Positions 42,001-42,767 of a stretch of DNA of 42,767 nt are shown here, in pieces. The position numbers were made by a program, and so were the translations under genes. The notes under the pieces were generated by a model that had not been told where the DNA came from, did no database searches, and saw only the letters and a list, made by a program, of their open reading frames with translations. This DNA is from a virus: positions 1-42,767 of the IMG/VR virus record IMGVR_UViG_3300025410_000036; one strand, written 5' to 3'. The first letter of the stretch is position 1. Each line of letters opens with the position of its first letter.

Positions 42001-42033
42001 GGCCACTTCTCTAATGGTAATACAAACTATTAA
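39004..42033 (+). CDS. Tail-associated cell-wall lytic protein (lysozyme-like and Cys/His peptidase modules)
   Basis: 1009 residues. The N-terminal 60 residues (LKKLTPARRIQIADSPVGQS, LTPSQLADAFPKYW) are a family N-terminus I recognise from aquatic T4-like phages. A coiled segment follows (75-118). Residues about 205-375 look like a phage tail lysozyme: DGYKNAGFSDSQARALTAEV, GRENGYN (possible catalytic Glu237), LGMISMQGSRGKG, IRWRYNDPRYASGHRNRDDA. Residues about 460-565 look like a Cys/His peptidase/amidase (NlpC/CHAP-like): SQQCATLSKAFNKDIGRASG with Cys464, GYHTGVALT with His513, FYMLDQFNP. Residues about 730-890 are a Pro/Thr/Ala-rich linker. No signal peptide. Position after gp26 is where a tape measure or hub would lie, so it may be carried within the tail and injected. 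Confidence 0.7.
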   Translation: MANKVNNDTFKRLKKLTPARRIQIADSPVGQSMLGLLTPSQLADAFPKYWEKALPDVGGFQAAISKKSQSQQQGILDSITSQISELKESVGEKYQKVKSTIKRKGAELKEDVSEILTGGSKVPVLNKDADVAWNDIQKGPIDVNSPGGKIFSRLSDKKLSELGITKSQDKDGKTTYNYNAPTAGKEEIESRIKGDYKKGTEGLAGKKALQKMVYDGYKNAGFSDSQARALTAEVGRENGYNAATLFGTHIDPYNKEVNLGMISMQGSRGKGLYNYLQSKDLIDKNGNMKISQETVNAMAAYQRKEMQEGTHGGSPEQIKRVREFLNNPNIDKDSAAEILGKDYIRWRYNDPRYASGHRNRDDAYAQLDQTLGQMKQSGGGDVNKLSKEEYESLSQKIISEKSEQRKADYARAMFQYEKDNGLQHSEETASVATKPATGGYQIGPTGHIQPTDPTLYDSKNSQQCATLSKAFNKDIGRASGWKVERNDAAIKPGVVVATSMYNQGSGKEGSGYHTGVALTKPDKDGNFYMLDQFNPNANSSGKPAIRQYNINGYKQNGNYFGIINGRTESSLDALKYVKSIAGKDHPALQQIDEQISALENAKNGSQIAKTDATEVKNVTGDTPITPSPKEQTADVNGPRPAQPKTEVKPTAEVEKKSLPNKYKVDRAGFIDAIKQTPDFKNNPLSFMASEDMIIDGFNKDSQVVAAGVKYDAAKGVMTFKDPSHPGVQQVMKDLHTDKFMTPIQEPKPKPPVVTPPAPIVTAAPTSTTPTPNAPAPTPEAKAPTPTPTSAEPPTIKRFEKGDGWASVKEVPNPAYKPPAPTQATPEPPKPTPTPPPPAQAPTTTPAQTKTTVPPVPGASDGGSFDVRNAGDVNFYPMDKKDNVAAVDTKTQKPLFTAKSGEKIDVTPSQKVQGNNVGPTGNNVKTEFDALSQQIGTAFNSAGKPQQPSMTMQQRPSERVDDPNFGYNLQKQNLSKPYHNAAFERAMMRTRLQETGDTLNGHFSNGNTNY

Positions 42034-42038
42034 AAAAA

Positions 42039-42056
42039 AGGGGCCCGTAGGCCCCT
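42039..42056. terminator. Strong convergent hairpin terminator
   Basis: AGGGGCC (42039-42045), loop CGTA, GGCCCCT (42050-42056): a 7-bp stem with mostly G-C pairs. Plus-strand A8 at 42032-42039 means the minus strand has a T8 tract directly after the stem, so it is a classic intrinsic terminator for the gp32 gene. It also follows the stop of the 1009-residue plus-strand gene and could stop that transcript less strongly (CTTAAT after the stem). Confidence 0.9.
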
Positions 42057-42079
42057 CTTAATAGTTATCTTGTAAGGTC

Positions 42080-42767
42080 TCAGTCCTCAGCCAACTTGCG
42101 AAACATTGCGAGGTCTTCATCCTCTTCATCTTCCACAACTGGCGCTGGTGCTTTAGCAACAGACTTTGGTGTCTCTACCCAAGGTGCTTCCTCTTCTACA
42201 GGAGCAGGTGCCCGTGATACTGGTGCTGGCACTGGTGATGAACCAAGACCATTAACATCATCAAGGCGTGCCTTGAGTTCTGCATAGGTCTTGAAGTTCT
42301 TACGGTCAACAATCTCCTTTAGGGAATGTTCGCGCTTCCAGATTGCTTCCATCTCATCATCGTCCTTTGATAAAGGACCTGGTGCTAGGAACACGGACTC
42401 ATCATAGTTAGGAAATGATACGTTACGACCACCCATATTCACATTCTGACGGGTTACCTTCAACTTGAAATGGGCGCCTTGCCAAAGATCAAAAGGATTG
42501 ACCTTACCCTCGGACTCAAGGTCTGGGTTCATCATCTTTGTGATCTTATCAAAGATTTTCTTGCCATACTTGAACAGAAAGACCTTACCTTCATTCTCAG
42601 GATTCTTAGGATCACTCACCACATAGATATTAGAAACGTAGTGAAGACGGCGCTTCTGATCACGGGCTTGCTTCCGCTCAGGAGAGTTATCGTCTTGTGT
42701 GGAGTTCCAGAGTTGTGAGTTATACTCTGATACAGGATCCTTCTCATCGAAGGTTGTTAGGGACTTT
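42080..42767 (-). CDS. 32: Single-stranded DNA-binding protein gp32 (5' end beyond window)
   Basis: At least 228 residues, open at the right edge. [37 protein letters not shown] and [28 protein letters not shown] match the T4 gp32 core ([20 protein letters not shown]...GKKIWDKI; FVLKVKQVSGFSNYDESKF). The C-terminal tail is Pro/Ala-rich and ends acidic ([19 protein letters not shown]), as the protein-interaction tail of gp32. The zinc-binding CPVC segment, which in T4 lies about 35 residues before the DP..PENEGKV motif, is not present in the visible sequence; there is no Cys at all. Codons end in C more often than elsewhere here, consistent with high expression. Acts in replication, recombination and repair. 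Confidence 0.92.
   Translation of the reverse strand, partial: [228 protein letters not shown]

Noticed and set aside
1-42767. tRNA genes or diversity-generating retroelement
   Set aside because: No cloverleaf or reverse transcriptase is apparent, and no template repeat/variable repeat pair was recognised near the fibre ends.

Overview
This window is part of a tailed-phage genome with a T4-type (myovirus) contractile tail. The identification rests on recognisable homologues of T4 gp4, gp53, gp27, gp5, gp25, gp6, gp7, gp8, gp48/gp54, gp26 and gp32 in a compact, AT-rich, almost gap-free layout, and on many copies of the T4 late-promoter octamer (TATAAATA or CATAAATA) upstream of genes. The DUF4815 protein, the short fibre-associated genes and the alanine/asparagine repeat fibres are typical of T4-like phages of aquatic bacteria. 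I see no host genes, tRNA genes, CRISPR arrays or insertion sequences, and the host cannot be named from the sequence.

Layout: three transcription blocks. (1) About 1 to 36622, minus strand, read right to left: head completion nuclease gp4, a gp2-like or conserved virion protein, gp53, gp27-like hub, a Gly/Gln-rich protein, the gp5-type spike, gp25, gp6, gp7, gp8, then two large DUF4815-family proteins (19589-24001 and 16321-19518). A host-interaction locus follows from about 16 kb to the left edge: long repeat fibres, a collagen-like protein with a PKHD-type 2-oxoglutarate hydroxylase, a seven-motif beta-propeller protein, a remarkably cysteine-rich propeller fibre (about 82 Cys in 970 residues), tail-fibre chaperones, and a free-standing GIY-YIG homing endonuclease. 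(2) 36653 to 42033, plus strand: a gp48-like cap, a tail-tube-fold protein (gp54/gp19-like), gp26, a 71-codon downstream frame, and a 1009-residue protein with lysozyme and Cys/His peptidase modules. (3) From 42767 down to 42080, minus strand: the 3' part of gp32. Blocks 2 and 3 converge on a strong hairpin terminator.

How the genes work together: the minus-strand baseplate genes build the wedge (gp6, gp7, gp8, gp25, gp53) and hub/spike (gp27, gp5). The plus-strand genes supply the tube cap/initiator, the hub assembly chaperone and a cell-wall-degrading protein. The DUF4815 proteins probably connect the baseplate to the fibres, and the left 16 kb is a mosaic of swappable adhesins.

The most striking observation is at the gp26 stop codon. 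A perfect in-frame T TTT TTT heptamer lies 5 nt upstream of a 7-bp stem, and the 71-codon frame sits in the -1 frame with no ribosome binding site. This predicts a programmed -1 frameshift fusing gp26 to the downstream gene, like the lambda G/GT tail chaperones. Other leading leads are the cysteine-rich fibre, the collagen/hydroxylase pair, a duplicated and decayed two-gene cassette in front of the fibre modules, and relocation of the lysozyme function away from the gp5 spike.
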